34,507 bases of DNA from an uncultured Bacteroides sp. (GCA_947038155.1 CAMQVH010000028.1:1-34507), one strand, 5' to 3'; shown: positions 23,994 through 32,530, counted from the first letter of the stretch. Notes: generated by a model not told the origin, from the sequence alone. Translations and numbers: made by a program.

Positions 23994-25532
23994 CTATCCT
24001 GCCCAGTTCTCCCTGTCCAGATTCCGATAACTTATGGCTTCTGCCAAATGGGAGGGAAGTATTTGTTCGCTTTCCTCTAAATCTGCAATAGTCCGTGCCA
24101 CCTTTAGTATTCGGTCGTATGCGCGAGCAGAGAGATTGAGCCGTTCCATTGCATTCTTCAGTAAGGCAAGTCCCTTGTCATCCGGGCGGGCATATAGTGA
24201 TAGTAGTTTGCTGTTCATCTGTGCATTGCAATAGATGCCAGAGCATCCAGTATAACGCTTCTCCTGTATCTGCCGGGCTTTAATGACCCGTTCGCGGATG
24301 GATGCGCTGGACTCTCCTCTTCGTTGGTCGGAAATTTTATCAAAAGGGACTGGGATGATTTCAATCTGAATATCAATCCTGTCGAGCAAAGGCCCGGAAA
24401 TCTTATTTAAGTATTTTTGTACCTGTCCGGGGCTACATACACAAGCCTTCGTGGGGTGATTGTAATATCCACAAGGGCAAGGATTCATCGAAGCTACCAA
24501 TGTGAAACTGGCAGGATAGTCTACACTGCTTTTTACACGTGAGATGGTGATTCGTCTGTCTTCCAGTGGCTGACGTAGAACTTCAAGTACATTTTTTGAA
24601 AATTCAGGGAGTTCGTCTAGAAATAAAATGCCGTTATGAGCCAGGCTTATTTCTCCCGGTTGAGGAAAACTTCCCCCTCCCACCATTGCTGATTGCGAGA
24701 TTGTATGGTGGGGAGATTGGAACGGGCGTTGGGTTATTAATGAAGAGTTCCGGTTCAATTTTCCGGCTACAGAGTGTATTTTGGTCGTTTCGAGACTTTC
24801 TCCTAAAGAAAGTGGTGGAAGAATAGATGGCAACCGTTTGGCCATCATTGATTTTCCACTGCCCGGGGCACCCACCATAATTATATTATGTCCGCCGGCT
24901 GCGGCTACTTCCAATGCCCTTTTTACATTCTCCTGTCCTTTTACATCAGCGAAATCAAATTCAAAGTTGCTTTGTTGGGCATAGAATTCTTCCCGTGTAT
25001 TGACGATGGTCGGTTCTAACTCGCGCTCGTCATTGAAGAATTCAATAACTTCTTTGATATTGCTGACTCCATAAACTTTCAACTGATTGACGACAGCAGC
25101 TTCCCGTGCATTTTGTTGCGGGATGATTAATCCTTCAAATCCATCTTCACGAGCTTTGATGGCGATAGGAAGTGCTCCTTTGATGGGTTGTATGCTTCCG
25201 TCAAGACTTAGTTCGCCCATTAACAGGTAGCGGGGGAATTTTTCAGCGGATATTGTTTCATTTGCGCCTAGCAGACCGATGGCAAGCGGCAAGTCGTAGG
25301 CTGAACCTTCTTTACGGATATCTGCCGGTGCCATGTTGATTACCAGGTTACTGGTCGGCATCTTGTAACCATTGACTTGAAGTGCGGAAATGATACGTTG
25401 ATGGCTTTCCTTGACCGCAGAATCCGGAAGTCCGACGAGATAGAACATACAGCCACGTGAGCTGTTTACTTCAATTGTGATGAGTGTTGCATCAATACCT
25501 TGAACAGCCGCTCCAAATACTTTTATTAACAC
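23994..25532 (-). CDS. comM: ComM/YifB-family Mg-chelatase-like AAA+ ATPase
   Basis: ComM is a cytoplasmic hexameric AAA+ helicase that, in naturally competent species, aids branch migration during recombination of incoming DNA; its role in Bacteroides is not established. The 512 residues are typical. The N-terminal Lon-protease-like fold (about 1-170) is followed by the AAA+ module with Walker A GAPGSGKS (221-228), a Walker B near ILFLDELPEF, a cysteine-rich NPCPCGYYNHPTKACVCSPG and the sensor region (SGPLLDRIDI), then a C-terminal Mg-chelatase-type domain. It starts at a GTG (25530-25532), where the conserved MLIKVFGAA begins. It lies 13 bp after the redoxin-like gene and is probably co-transcribed with it. 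Confidence 0.93.
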   Translation of the reverse strand: MLIKVFGAAVQGIDATLITIEVNSSRGCMFYLVGLPDSAVKESHQRIISALQVNGYKMPTSNLVINMAPADIRKEGSAYDLPLAIGLLGANETISAEKFPRYLLMGELSLDGSIQPIKGALPIAIKAREDGFEGLIIPQQNAREAAVVNQLKVYGVSNIKEVIEFFNDERELEPTIVNTREEFYAQQSNFEFDFADVKGQENVKRALEVAAAGGHNIIMVGAPGSGKSMMAKRLPSILPPLSLGESLETTKIHSVAGKLNRNSSLITQRPFQSPHHTISQSAMVGGGSFPQPGEISLAHNGILFLDELPEFSKNVLEVLRQPLEDRRITISRVKSSVDYPASFTLVASMNPCPCGYYNHPTKACVCSPGQVQKYLNKISGPLLDRIDIQIEIIPVPFDKISDQRRGESSASIRERVIKARQIQEKRYTGCSGIYCNAQMNSKLLSLYARPDDKGLALLKNAMERLNLSARAYDRILKVARTIADLEESEQILPSHLAEAISYRNLDRENWAG

Positions 25533-25545
25533 GTTTGGTTACTGG

Positions 25546-26619
25546 TTATTTTTTCTTTTTACTGTCTTTCTTGTCTTTTTCCTCTGCCGCGAAAACGACT
25601 TCCTCGATTTTCTTTTTCAACTCTTCTCCATGGAGGTTCTTAGCCAGAATCTTGCCATCTGCCGATAAAAGAATATTAGCAGGTATCTGTTGGACGGAGT
25701 ATTGTTTAGCTGTTTCTGAGTTAAGTCCGCCGAAATCACATACTTGTTCCCAATCCAATGTATCCTGTTTGATGGCATCCTTCCATTGTTCCTTGTTTAC
25801 GTCGAATGAAATGCCAAGCATGCCTACATACTTATTCTTCTTATATTTTTTATAGAGTTCTTTTAGCTCGCTGTTACTGCGGTAGTTGGAAACACTGTCA
25901 TTCCAGGAAGCCCAAAAGTTAATTAGCAGATTTTTCTTTTTGAAATCTTCGGATGAACGAGTTATCTTTACTCCTTTTACGTTGGGAAGGCTGAAGAACG
26001 GTGCATATTTGCCAATTTCCGTTTTTTCCGCTTGTGAGATGCTTTCGTTTAGTCGTTCGATATAAAGTTTATCTTGCAATATCCCTGCCATGACTTCAAT
26101 CAGTTTCTTTATCTTATTGAAATCGGGGGAGTCCTTTTGGACAAAATATTTGTCTAAAAGATAGAGGCTGACAAAAGAAGAATGATGCTGTTTTATAAAT
26201 TCCTCCGCTTTTTGTTCTAATACTTGTTCAGACAGAGTATCCAGTTCATTTAGGTCTTTCTGGAAAATTGTAAATTCTTGATTGTATTTATTCCCGTCGA
26301 TAGTCAGAGCTTCGGGGTTGCTGATGTCTCCTTTAATCTTGATTTTATTTCCTTTGTCAAGGAATATGGGGTATTCTGTCTGATTTCTAATGAGAAGAAA
26401 AGCAGACGTAATGGTATCTATTGGGCTGGAGTAAGAGAACTTGTCGTCTTTCACAAAAATAGTATCTATACGGTCGCATATTTCGTCCATTCCATATAGA
26501 TAAAGCGTATCTGTACCCAATCCTTTGATTTCTCCGGTTATGCTCACCTCTTTTTGGACGGTCTTTCCACAACCGAATAAACAGATGGCTATAAGGATTA
26601 AAATGCAGTTCTTTTTCAT
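25546..26619 (-). CDS. TlpA/redoxin-like lipoprotein (DUF4369 type) lacking the CxxC cysteines
   Basis: A 357-residue lipoprotein (lipobox LFGC, C17), so probably periplasm-facing or in the outer membrane. An N-terminal DUF4369-like domain (about 25-120, GEIKGLGTDTLYLYG) and a helical linker lead to a thioredoxin fold (about 208-340: APFFSLPNVKG, LLINFWASW, GISFDVNKEQW, QIPANILLSADGKI). In TlpA-type proteins FWATWC is followed by a second Cys. Here the stretch reads FWASWNDSV (residues 236-243 with W239, N240, V243), so both redox cysteines are gone while the cis-Pro segment QIPAN remains. It is therefore unlikely to be a disulfide enzyme and may be a binding or chaperone-like protein. A very lysine-rich tail ends the protein. 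It is upstream of comM in the same direction. Confidence 0.82.
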   Translation of the reverse strand: MKKNCILILIAICLFGCGKTVQKEVSITGEIKGLGTDTLYLYGMDEICDRIDTIFVKDDKFSYSSPIDTITSAFLLIRNQTEYPIFLDKGNKIKIKGDISNPEALTIDGNKYNQEFTIFQKDLNELDTLSEQVLEQKAEEFIKQHHSSFVSLYLLDKYFVQKDSPDFNKIKKLIEVMAGILQDKLYIERLNESISQAEKTEIGKYAPFFSLPNVKGVKITRSSEDFKKKNLLINFWASWNDSVSNYRSNSELKELYKKYKKNKYVGMLGISFDVNKEQWKDAIKQDTLDWEQVCDFGGLNSETAKQYSVQQIPANILLSADGKILAKNLHGEELKKKIEEVVFAAEEKDKKDSKKKK

Positions 26620-26638
26620 TGTTTTGATTTCTTTTCTG

Positions 26639-26646
26639 CGAAAGTA
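26639..26646 (-). promoter_or_regulatory. Putative -7 element for the redoxin-comM operon
   Basis: On the minus strand this reads TACTTTCG, one base off TAnnTTTG, 20 bp before the start of the redoxin-like gene. No clear -33 is seen. Confidence 0.35.
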
Positions 26647-26660
26647 CGGCTTTTACGGAT

Positions 26661-26718
26661 AAAAAAAAAGAATTGCCCGTCATTTATAATGACAGGCTAT
26701 AATGACAGGCAATTCTTT
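26661..26718 (-). terminator. Strong intrinsic terminator of the OmpA-like/TPR gene, containing a 13-bp tandem repeat
   Basis: AAAGAATTGCCCGTCATT (26668-26685) pairs with 26701-26718 over 18 bp, with one wobble pair. Read on the minus strand it is followed by a run of U (26661-26669), a classic terminator. The loop and 3' arm contain TATAATGACAGGC twice in tandem (26685-26697 and 26698-26710). It separates the OmpA-like/TPR gene from the redoxin-comM operon. Confidence 0.85.
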
Positions 26719-26744
26719 ATATTTAAAATAGAGTGGTAATTCTA

Positions 26745-28439
26745 TTATTTAGCGATGTTCATGAAATCTGCATTTGTGAAGTATTTTGCAAATTCCAGGT
26801 CAGTAGCAGCTTTCTTAGCTAATGAAGAGTCTTTAGCAACTGCGCTCTTCAAGCTGCTTATTACCATAGAAGAGTTGTTAGTTCTAGCGCCCAAAACAGC
26901 CATCAAGTAGTCAGTATAAGCATCCGGTCTTTCTACGTTAGCCAAAGTGTTTTTAGCCTTGTTGTAGTCCTTGGCAAGGATCTGAGCCAAAGCAGCACTG
27001 TTAGTCTTAGAGTCACCGAATGAGTTGACTGCTCTTTCATATTGACCTTGAGCGATGTACAGGTTACCCATAGATTCGCCAAGTTCTTTAGTTCCGGCAG
27101 CTTTGCCGAATGATGCTTCTGCAGCAGCTTTGTCACCCTTCATCAAAGCGATCAAACCTAAGTTCATGTTAACCTCAGGAGTAGCGTTAACACTGGCTGC
27201 TTTCTTGAAGTAAGATTCTGCTTTGTCATAATTACCAGCCTGATAAGCTAATTTACCCAGGTTGTTGTAAGCACGATAATCGTTCGGGAATTGTTTTGTT
27301 GCTTGAGCATAGATAGCTTCTTGCTTAGCAGGCTCATTAGTCAGTGTAGCAGCGTACAGCAACTCTTCGATATTCAATTCTGAAGGATTGGAAGAAGCCA
27401 ATTTAGCGATTTCTTCGTCAGACTTACCGATGATTTCGTAGTTCAAAGTCAGACGAGAACGACGTAACTGAGGAAGGATTTCGTCAGCCAGAGTCTTGTA
27501 AACAGAAGAAATGTTTTTGATTTCCTGTTCTCTCTGTGCAGGATCCTGATACATTGACAATACGCGGAGAATCAACTCTTTGTCTTGGATGTTAGATTTA
27601 GAGACCAGTTCTTGGAAACCTTCCCAGTCCTGTGCAGTATATTTAGCGTCAACCGGAACGTCGATTTTTGCTTTCTTCAGGTCTTTGTTCAACATCTTGG
27701 TTGTGTTGCTTTCGCGGTTTTCAGCAAGAGTTGTATTCAAACTTACACCACCATCAGGAGAAGCATATGAAGACACTTCGATGTTGCTGATCTTCTTGTT
27801 GGCAGCTTCGTTTACGTTAGCAACTTCTTTGTTGAATTCTTTGGCAGTTTTCAACTCGCTGGAACGGATGTTAGCCTGTTGGATCAAGAACATGATGTTG
27901 GCATCGTGCTTTTCTTTGATGATACGTTGGAAAGCGTCTTCGCCCAATGCAGGGTTTGCGTTACCTAATGTATTGTTCACCAATTCAGAAGTAGAGATTA
28001 CACCATCAGCTATTTTTACAGCAGGAATAGTAATCACTTTCTTACCGATAGTAGCTTTAAATTCGAGGAACAATTCAGACTTAGCCATTTCCGGAACATA
28101 GTCGAAAGAAGTTTTCATAGTGTAGCTACCACCCATCTTGTAAGAGATAGACTGGTTGTTACCTTCTACTTTTTCGCCTTGGAAAGTAGCAGGCTGGCCT
28201 TTAGCTTCGCCGCCGTTCCATTTCAAAACTGGAGTAACTTCTACAACAGCTTTCTTGTTGAAATACTTTTCAGGGAATTTACCATTGATGGTAGCAGGAA
28301 CTTTACCACCTACTGCTTCCAGCACTTGCGGAGTAACAGTGAAGTAATCAGCTGACAGTGGACCCATTTTTTTGTTGCAAGAAGAGAATAATGCAACAAT
28401 CATTGCCATGAGTAAAGGCAAGTACAACTTCTTAGTCAT
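26745..28439 (-). CDS. Lipoprotein with OmpA-like domain and TPR repeats
   Basis: A 564-residue lipoprotein (lipobox FSSC, C21). Residues about 25-150 form a beta-rich domain (KAVVEVTPVLKWNGGEAKG). About 170-340 resembles an OmpA C-terminal-type domain that could touch peptidoglycan (EVSSYASPDGGVSLNTTLAENRE at 221-243, RRSRLTLNYEIIG), with an insertion. About 365-560 holds TPR repeats (YRAYNNLGKLAYQAGNYDKA, PEVNMNLGLIALMKGDKAAA) suited to protein contacts. It has its own promoter (28520-28527) and a strong terminator, so it is a single-gene unit. A very strong preference for a few codons suggests high expression. The likely role is envelope structure or assembly, anchoring partners between outer membrane and cell wall; no specific name is justified. 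Confidence 0.75.
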   Translation of the reverse strand: MTKKLYLPLLMAMIVALFSSCNKKMGPLSADYFTVTPQVLEAVGGKVPATINGKFPEKYFNKKAVVEVTPVLKWNGGEAKGQPATFQGEKVEGNNQSISYKMGGSYTMKTSFDYVPEMAKSELFLEFKATIGKKVITIPAVKIADGVISTSELVNNTLGNANPALGEDAFQRIIKEKHDANIMFLIQQANIRSSELKTAKEFNKEVANVNEAANKKISNIEVSSYASPDGGVSLNTTLAENRESNTTKMLNKDLKKAKIDVPVDAKYTAQDWEGFQELVSKSNIQDKELILRVLSMYQDPAQREQEIKNISSVYKTLADEILPQLRRSRLTLNYEIIGKSDEEIAKLASSNPSELNIEELLYAATLTNEPAKQEAIYAQATKQFPNDYRAYNNLGKLAYQAGNYDKAESYFKKAASVNATPEVNMNLGLIALMKGDKAAAEASFGKAAGTKELGESMGNLYIAQGQYERAVNSFGDSKTNSAALAQILAKDYNKAKNTLANVERPDAYTDYLMAVLGARTNNSSMVISSLKSAVAKDSSLAKKAATDLEFAKYFTNADFMNIAK

Positions 28440-28519
28440 TTTAGGTATAAATTAAATGTTTGTAATTGAAATTTCGCCTATTCGCTAATCTCTTTCTGTT
28501 CAGCACGGAAAAAGTAACG

Positions 28520-28527
28520 CAAAGATA
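28520..28527 (-). promoter_or_regulatory. -7 element of the OmpA-like/TPR gene
   Basis: The minus strand reads TATCTTTG, a perfect TAnnTTTG, giving a leader of about 75 nt before the start codon at 28439. Confidence 0.55.
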
Positions 28528-28575
28528 TTAATTCTTAATATAAATATATAGATAGGGGGCCGATTTTATCATAAT

Positions 28576-29535
28576 TTAATGAAATAACGACTCTTTTTCT
28601 TTCCGATACTTGATATTTCGGGGATGATGCTCAATAATCTCACTGCGAAGCATATTACGGTCGATGTGCGTATAAATTTCGGTAGTTGCGATAGACTCAT
28701 GCCCGAGCATGCATTGGATGGCGCGCAAATTGGCGCCACCTTCCAATAAATGAGTGGCAAAGGAGTGTCGGAAAGTGTGTGGGCTGATGTTTTTGGTAAT
28801 GCCAGCCTTTTGCGCTAATTCTTTTATCATATGAAAGATCATAATCCGGGAAAGTCCTTTGCCTCTCCGCTGACTGACGAAAACGAAATCCTCATGCCCT
28901 TTTTTCACTTCAATCTGATTACGGTCTGTGATGTAAAGCTTTATTTCATTAATAGCCCGGGGGGAGATTGGTACGAGTCGTTGTTTGCTTCCTTTTCCTT
29001 CTACTCTGATAAAGCCTTCATCAAAATAGAGGTCGGATAGTTTAAGGGTGATAAGTTCTGATACCCGAAGTCCGCAGCTGTATAGTGTTTCTAAAATAGC
29101 TCTGTTTCGCTGTCCTTCAGCTTTACTGCGGTCGACGGCGGAGATAATCCGGTCGATTTCCTCCACAGTCAGTACTTCAGGAAGTTTGAAACCTATTTTA
29201 GGACCTTCCAATAGTTCGCTGGGGTCTGCTTCCAGATACTCTGCCATGATGAGAAAACGGAAGAATGATTTGATTCCCGATAAGATGCGGGCTTGTGAGC
29301 GGGGGTGGATGCCGATGTCATGCAGCCCGGCTGCAAAACGCTGAAGGTCAGCGAGGCATACGTCCAGAACGTCTATCTCTTCTAGCGTTAGAAAACTCAT
29401 CAATTTGTCTAAATCTGTGAGATAGGCATCCAGCGTGTTGGGAGATAGGGACTTTTCCAGTTTGAGATACTGTTGGTACTTCCTGATTATCACATCCCGT
29501 TGTTCCTTCTTCTGCTTTTTTTCGTTGATTTCCAT
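28576..29535 (-). CDS. xerD: Tyrosine recombinase XerD-like
   Basis: XerC/XerD recombinases resolve chromosome dimers at dif. The 319 residues show an N-terminal SAM-like core-binding domain (about 15-105) and a catalytic domain (about 118-305) with all active residues: R157 in CGLRVSEL, K181 in GKGSKQR, H253 and R256 in HTFRHSF, H279 in LGHES and nucleophile Y288 in TTEIYTHID. It is about 20 residues longer than usual because of a charged N-terminus (MEINEKKQKK...), so translation may start further in. Gene context is housekeeping (next to aroQ and pyk, no mobile element ends seen), which favours the chromosomal Xer protein over a phage or transposon integrase. XerC versus XerD is by overall look only. 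Confidence 0.85.
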   Translation of the reverse strand: MEINEKKQKKEQRDVIIRKYQQYLKLEKSLSPNTLDAYLTDLDKLMSFLTLEEIDVLDVCLADLQRFAAGLHDIGIHPRSQARILSGIKSFFRFLIMAEYLEADPSELLEGPKIGFKLPEVLTVEEIDRIISAVDRSKAEGQRNRAILETLYSCGLRVSELITLKLSDLYFDEGFIRVEGKGSKQRLVPISPRAINEIKLYITDRNQIEVKKGHEDFVFVSQRRGKGLSRIMIFHMIKELAQKAGITKNISPHTFRHSFATHLLEGGANLRAIQCMLGHESIATTEIYTHIDRNMLRSEIIEHHPRNIKYRKEKESLFH

Positions 29536-29545
29536 TTCTTTTTTC

Positions 29546-29553
29546 TACCTTTG
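29546..29553 (+). promoter_or_regulatory. -7 element of the aroQ operon
   Basis: TACCTTTG is a perfect TAnnTTTG, 54 bp before the aroQ ATG, with a TTG at 29525-29527 near the -33 position. It forms an 8-bp inverted repeat with the xerD promoter box at 29580-29587. Confidence 0.55.
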
Positions 29554-29579
29554 CACCTTGAAATATTGTTCTTTGGATA

Positions 29580-29587
29580 CAAAGGTA
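29580..29587 (-). promoter_or_regulatory. -7 element of xerD, overlapping the aroQ promoter
   Basis: The minus strand reads TACCTTTG, identical to the aroQ -7 box and facing it across 26 bp. Transcripts would start near 29573 (leftward) and 29560 (rightward), overlapping by about 13 nt, so the two promoters probably exclude each other. Confidence 0.5.
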
Positions 29588-29607
29588 TAAAAAAACAGGA
29601 TTGCGCG

Positions 29608-30030
29608 ATGAAGATACAAATTATTAATGGTCCGAATATTAATCTGCTGGGTAAGCGTGAACCTTCCATTTACGGAAGCGTTACATTTGAAGATTATCTG
29701 GCTGAACTTCGCAAAAGATACGCTGACGTGGAGATCGACTATTTTCAATCAAACATAGAGGGTGAAATGATAGACTGCATTCAGCAGGCAGGGTTTGATG
29801 TAGATGGTATTATTCTGAATGCCGGGGCATATACGCATACCTCTATTGCATTGCAGGATGCCATTCGTTCGGTGAAGGCTCCGGTGATAGAGGTGCATAT
29901 TTCTAATGTGCATAGCCGGGAGGCTTTCCGGCATGTTTCTATGATTGCTTGTGCTTGCAAGGGAGTGATTTGTGGTTTCGGGCTGAACTCGTATCGTTTG
30001 GCTTTGGAAGCGTTGTTGGAGAATAAATAA
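29608..30030 (+). CDS. aroQ: Type II 3-dehydroquinate dehydratase
   Basis: Converts 3-dehydroquinate to 3-dehydroshikimate in the shikimate pathway, in the cytoplasm as a dodecamer. The start is the ATG at 29608, giving MKIQIINGPNINLLGKREP and 140 residues, normal for type II enzymes. The open frame extends upstream to 29473 but that part overlaps xerD and the promoter. Key residues are present: N10-I-N-L in the first loop, R17, catalytic Y22 in SIYG, the NAGAYTHTS loop and H97 in EVHISN. It begins an operon with pyk (29 bp downstream) and has its own promoter at 29546. Confidence 0.95.
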   Translation: MKIQIINGPNINLLGKREPSIYGSVTFEDYLAELRKRYADVEIDYFQSNIEGEMIDCIQQAGFDVDGIILNAGAYTHTSIALQDAIRSVKAPVIEVHISNVHSREAFRHVSMIACACKGVICGFGLNSYRLALEALLENK

Positions 30031-30059
30031 GGTATAATATATAAATAGGTAAAAAGAAT

Positions 30060-31517
30060 ATGTTATTGAAACAGACTAAAATTGTGGCTTCCATTTCGGA
30101 TAGGCGTTGCGATGTGGATTTTATAAAACAATTGTTTGAAGCTGGAATGAATGTGGTGCGTATGAATACTGCACATGCCAGCCGTGAAGGCTTTGAAGCT
30201 TTGATTGCAAATGTGCGTACTGTATCCAATCGTATTGCAATTCTGATGGATACAAAGGGGCCGGAGGTTCGTACGACAGCTAATGCTGAACCGATTCCAT
30301 ATAAAATAGGTGAGAAAGTGAAGATTGTCGGCAATCCTGAACTTGAAACCACTCGTGAGTGTATCGCCGTTTCATATGCTAATTTCGTGCATGACTTGAA
30401 TATTGGCGGCACAATTCTGATTGATGACGGCGACCTTGAACTGGAAGTTATTGACAAGACTGCTGATTATCTGCTTTGTGAAGTGAAGAACGAAGCAACT
30501 TTGGGCAGCCGCAAAAGCGTGAATGTGCCGGGTGTTCGTATCAATCTTCCTTCATTGACGGAGAAAGACCGTAATAATATCCTCTATGCTATCGAGAAGG
30601 ATATCGATTTTATTGCTCATTCTTTTGTGCGTAACCGTCAGGATGTACTCGATATCCGTGAAATTCTGGATGCTCACAATAGTGATATCAAGATTATTGC
30701 TAAGATAGAGAATCAGGAAGGGGTGGATAATATTGATGAAATTTTGGAAGTGGCCGATGGCGTTATGGTTGCCCGTGGTGATTTGGGTATCGAAGTTCCA
30801 CAAGAACGTATCCCGGGAATCCAGCGTGTACTGATTCGGAAATGTATCCTTGCCAAGAAACCGGTGATTGTTGCCACTCAAATGCTTCATACAATGATAC
30901 ATAATCCTCGTCCGACTCGTGCGGAAGTGACTGATATTGCCAATGCAATCTACTATCGTACAGATGCTTTGATGTTGAGTGGGGAAACTGCTTATGGTAA
31001 GTATCCGGTGGATGCGGTGAAAACAATGACCAAGATTGCGGCACAAGCGGAGAAAGATAAACTTGCTGATAATGACATCCGTATTCCATTGGATGAGAAT
31101 AGTAATGATGTCACGGCATTCCTTGCTAAACAAGCGGTAAAAGCTACTTCCAAGCTAAAAATACGTGCTATCATAACTGACAGTTATAGTGGGCGTACTG
31201 CCCGTAATCTGGCTGCTTTCCGTGGAAAATACCCGGTGTTGGCTATCTGCTATAAGGAAAAAACGATGCGTCATCTGGCTCTTTCTTACGGAGTGGAAGC
31301 TATCTATATGCCGGAATTGGCAAACGGCCAGGAATATTATTTCGCTGCATTGCGCCGATTGTTGAAAGAAGGACGCCTGCAGCCAACTGACATGGTAGGA
31401 TATTTGAGTAGTGGTAAAGCGGGTACAAAGACTTCATTCTTGGAAATCAATGTGGTAGAGGACGCATTGAAACATGCGGATGAAACTGTATTGCCTAATA
31501 ATAACCGTTATCTGTAA
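30060..31517 (+). CDS. pyk: Pyruvate kinase
   Basis: Catalyses phosphoenolpyruvate + ADP to pyruvate + ATP, the last step of glycolysis. The 485 residues contain the active-site strand MDTKGPEVRT, the B-domain (about 70-165), the signature IKIIAKIENQEG with catalytic K215 and E217, the metal-binding region MVARGDLGIEVP, the ATQMLHTM helix, RAEVTDIANAI, and a C-terminal allosteric domain (about 345-470). The extreme N-terminus is short (MLLKQTKIVASISDRRCD), as in other Bacteroidota copies. It lies in the aroQ operon with 29 bp before it and 12 bp after it. Confidence 0.96.
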   Translation: MLLKQTKIVASISDRRCDVDFIKQLFEAGMNVVRMNTAHASREGFEALIANVRTVSNRIAILMDTKGPEVRTTANAEPIPYKIGEKVKIVGNPELETTRECIAVSYANFVHDLNIGGTILIDDGDLELEVIDKTADYLLCEVKNEATLGSRKSVNVPGVRINLPSLTEKDRNNILYAIEKDIDFIAHSFVRNRQDVLDIREILDAHNSDIKIIAKIENQEGVDNIDEILEVADGVMVARGDLGIEVPQERIPGIQRVLIRKCILAKKPVIVATQMLHTMIHNPRPTRAEVTDIANAIYYRTDALMLSGETAYGKYPVDAVKTMTKIAAQAEKDKLADNDIRIPLDENSNDVTAFLAKQAVKATSKLKIRAIITDSYSGRTARNLAAFRGKYPVLAICYKEKTMRHLALSYGVEAIYMPELANGQEYYFAALRRLLKEGRLQPTDMVGYLSSGKAGTKTSFLEINVVEDALKHADETVLPNNNRYL

Positions 31518-31529
31518 AAGCTGGATTTT

Positions 31530-32168
31530 ATGCAAGAGACTGAATCTATTGACGAATATATTCTGCAACATATTGATCCCGAAAGTGACTATTTAAAGTC
31601 ACTTTACCGGGATACGCATGTAAAGCTCCTTCGTCCTCGTATGGCTTCCGGGCATTTGCAAGGACGGTTGCTGAAGATGTTTGTAGAAATGATTCAGCCT
31701 CGTCAGATATTGGAGATCGGAACGTATAGCGGATATTCCGCTCTTTGCCTGGCAGAAGGTTTGCCGGAAGGTGGAATGTTGCATACGTTCGAGATAAATG
31801 ATGAACAAGAGGACTTTACTCGTCCGTGGCTGGAGAAATCACCGTTTGCCGATAAAATTCGTTTTTATATAGGTGATGCTTTAGAACTTGTTCCAAACTT
31901 AGGTGTTATCTTTGATATGGCTTTTATCGATGGTGATAAACGCAAGTATATTGAATATTACGAGATGACGCTGGCACATCTTTCTGAAGGTGGGTATATC
32001 ATTGCCGATAACACGCTTTGGGATGGTCATGTGTTGGAACAGCCTCGTAGCAACGATGCCCAGACAATTGGAATAAAGGCTTTCAATGATCTTGTTGCAG
32101 AAGATAAACGAGTGGAGAAAGTGATATTACCCTTGCGTGATGGGTTAACAATTATAAGAAAAAAATAA
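31530..32168 (+). CDS. SAM-dependent O-methyltransferase (catechol O-methyltransferase-like)
   Basis: The 212 residues form a class I methyltransferase of the small bacterial family related to metal-dependent caffeoyl-CoA and catechol O-methyltransferases. The SAM-binding loop is ILEIGTYSGYSALCLAEG (about 60-77). The metal and substrate side shows FIDGDKRKYIEYYE and IIADNTLWDGHV, the usual Asp-Asp-Asn set. No membrane segment or signal peptide is present, so it is cytoplasmic. It is 12 bp after pyk and 12 bp before rbfA, a conserved-looking operon position whose meaning is unclear. The methyl acceptor is unknown. Confidence 0.85.
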   Translation: MQETESIDEYILQHIDPESDYLKSLYRDTHVKLLRPRMASGHLQGRLLKMFVEMIQPRQILEIGTYSGYSALCLAEGLPEGGMLHTFEINDEQEDFTRPWLEKSPFADKIRFYIGDALELVPNLGVIFDMAFIDGDKRKYIEYYEMTLAHLSEGGYIIADNTLWDGHVLEQPRSNDAQTIGIKAFNDLVAEDKRVEKVILPLRDGLTIIRKK

Positions 32169-32180
32169 AAGAGTAGATTT

Positions 32181-32513
32181 ATGGAAACAACAAGACAGAA
32201 TAAGATCTCTCGTCTGTTGCAAAAAGAGCTGAGTGAGATATTCCTGCTTCAGACAAAAGCGATGCCGGGTATGTTGGTATCGGTTAGCACAGTGCGTATC
32301 AGTCCCGATATGAGTATTGCCCGTGTGTATCTCAGTGTCTTTCCGTCGGAAAAAGCGGAAGAAATGGTGAAGAATATCAATGACAATATGAAGTCCATCC
32401 GTTATGAATTGGGTACTCGTGTACGTCATCAATTACGTATTATTCCCGAACTGAAATTCTTCGTAGATGATTCATTGGATTATATCGAGAAGATTGATTC
32501 ATTGCTGAAGTAA
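32181..32513 (+). CDS. rbfA: Ribosome-binding factor A
   Basis: RbfA binds the immature 30S subunit and helps mature the 5' end of 16S rRNA, important in the cold. The 110 residues match the KH-like fold: RQNKISRLLQKELSEIFL at the start, MLVSVSTVRISPDMSIARVY in the middle and RHQLRIIPELKFFVDDSLDY at the end. The basic tail of the E. coli protein is absent, which is common in this phylum. It sits between the methyltransferase (12 bp) and the permease (17 bp). Confidence 0.93.
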   Translation: METTRQNKISRLLQKELSEIFLLQTKAMPGMLVSVSTVRISPDMSIARVYLSVFPSEKAEEMVKNINDNMKSIRYELGTRVRHQLRIIPELKFFVDDSLDYIEKIDSLLK

Positions 32514-32530
32514 GATAACTCATAGCAGAG

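Noticed and set aside
28576..29535. Phage or transposon integrase
   Set aside because: The neighbours are housekeeping genes and no attachment repeats, tRNA or cargo are seen; a chromosomal Xer protein fits better.
29473..29607. Longer aroQ starting at 29473
   Set aside because: It would overlap xerD and its promoter and add 45 hydrophobic residues not found in type II dehydroquinate dehydratases; MKIQIINGPN at 29608 is the family start.
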